Source: Homoserinibacter sp. YIM 151385 | GTDB taxonomy: Bacteria; Actinomycetota; Actinomycetes; Actinomycetales; Microbacteriaceae | Assembly: GCF_027912415.1 (NCBI RefSeq) | Contig: NZ_CP115175.1 | Location: 1,550,001-1,614,000 of the forward strand | Direction: 5' to 3' | Length of the DNA: 64,000 nt | In this document: piece after piece, positions 63,811 to 64,000 of the stretch | How positions within the stretch are numbered: position 1 is the first letter of the stretch | Layout: every line of letters starts with the position of its first letter | Position numbers and translations under genes: made by a program | Notes under the pieces: model-generated | Database searches by the model: none | What the model was told of the DNA's origin: nothing | What the model saw: only the letters and a program-made list of their open reading frames with translations

Positions 63811-64000
63811 TCAGGACCCGGGCGCCGAGGTCCGGTCGCGGACCTCCTGCCAGGTGCGGTGGATCTCGTCGTAGCGGCGGGCCGCGCCCTCCTCCGGGTC
63901 GACGTCCCGCAGCCGGACCCCGAGCCGCTCGCGCGCCTCGTCGAGCCCGCCGGCGAGGCCCGCGCCGACGAGCGCGAGCCCCGCGGCGCCGAGGAGCGTC
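63811..64000 (-). CDS. C-terminus of an FGGY-type carbohydrate kinase (partial)
   Basis: The last ~62 codons of a gene continuing off the right edge. The reading TLLGAAGLALVGAGLAGGL followed by an RRYDEIHRTWQEVRD tail resembles the end of FGGY sugar kinases (xylulokinase or ribulokinase-like: LGAA-GAG loop then a Tyr/Trp-containing tail). Assigned by pattern only. Confidence 0.5.
   Translation of the reverse strand, partial: TLLGAAGLALVGAGLAGGLDEARERLGVRLRDVDPEEGAARRYDEIHRTWQEVRDRTSAPGS

Overview
The window is a very high-GC (roughly 70-73% by eye), gene-dense bacterial chromosome segment with tightly packed operons, many 4-bp ATGA/GTGA overlaps and many GTG starts. An actinobacterium is indicated by an acyl-CoA carboxylase epsilon subunit, a fused biotin carboxylase/BCCP subunit, a furA-katA pair, and numerous genes whose -10 hexamer lies 6-8 nt before the start codon (leaderless transcripts). 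Gene content and codon style suggest Microbacteriaceae (order Micrococcales); the family assignment is inference. The order PH-domain protein, birA, pccB, accE, maf, accA3, lpdA, punA, phosphosugar mutase, add, deoA, cdd, sdhCDAB matches a conserved block I know from Mycobacterium tuberculosis (about Rv3278c to Rv3319), so most of the left half is ancestral backbone with lineage-specific insertions. No tRNA, rRNA, CRISPR array, transposase or phage gene was seen.

Layout. 1-6337: partial UDP-glucose dehydrogenase, PH-domain protein, birA, a GT2 polyprenol-phosphate sugar synthase, a sialyltransferase-fold (GT52-like) protein, and pccB-accE. 6338-6939 is a long intergenic region with a candidate small RNA and the first copy (A) of a structured repeat. 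6940-9927: a three-gene signalling operon (response regulator, histidine kinase, kinase-like membrane partner without ATPase motifs). 9987-13766: TRAM-domain RNA methyltransferase and maf (divergent, sharing a 23-bp promoter gap) and accA3; with birA, pccB and accE these complete an acyl-CoA carboxylase and its biotinylation. 13817-15648: an AbiEi-like/DUF559-like gene between two related palindromes, then dedA. 15663-19669: lpdA, punA, phosphosugar mutase.

19670-20113 is a palindrome-rich spacer holding repeat copies B and C. 20114-32446 is nucleoside salvage: PTS EIIB and EIIA with adenosine deaminase, a MerR/SDR pair, deoA, cdd, a complete BMP-type nucleoside ABC transporter, a nucleoside hydrolase and manC. 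32624-36132 is sdhCDAB. 36148-41974: a lower-GC Fic gene and a ~1,500-residue secreted protein with about 11 Ig-like repeats. 42114-45853: katA, furA, ptsI. 45967-51367: YihY-family membrane protein, xth, trpS, GNAT, HAD phosphatase and a second AbiEi/DUF559-like gene. 51594-55283: FMN riboswitch and ribD-ribE-ribBA-ribH. 55423-64000: MHS-family transporter, an ABC-2 exporter (ATPase plus two permeases), a 68-residue HTH regulator with two perfect operators and its ABC exporter, a small membrane protein, a semialdehyde dehydrogenase and the end of an FGGY sugar kinase.

Most genes are ordinary. The strongest unexplained signal is a three-copy structured element (A, B, C). Each copy has a nearly invariant ~46-nt core inside a perfect or near-perfect 21-26-bp stem whose sequence differs between copies. 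Each lies 24-28 nt after a stop codon, always in the same orientation relative to that gene.
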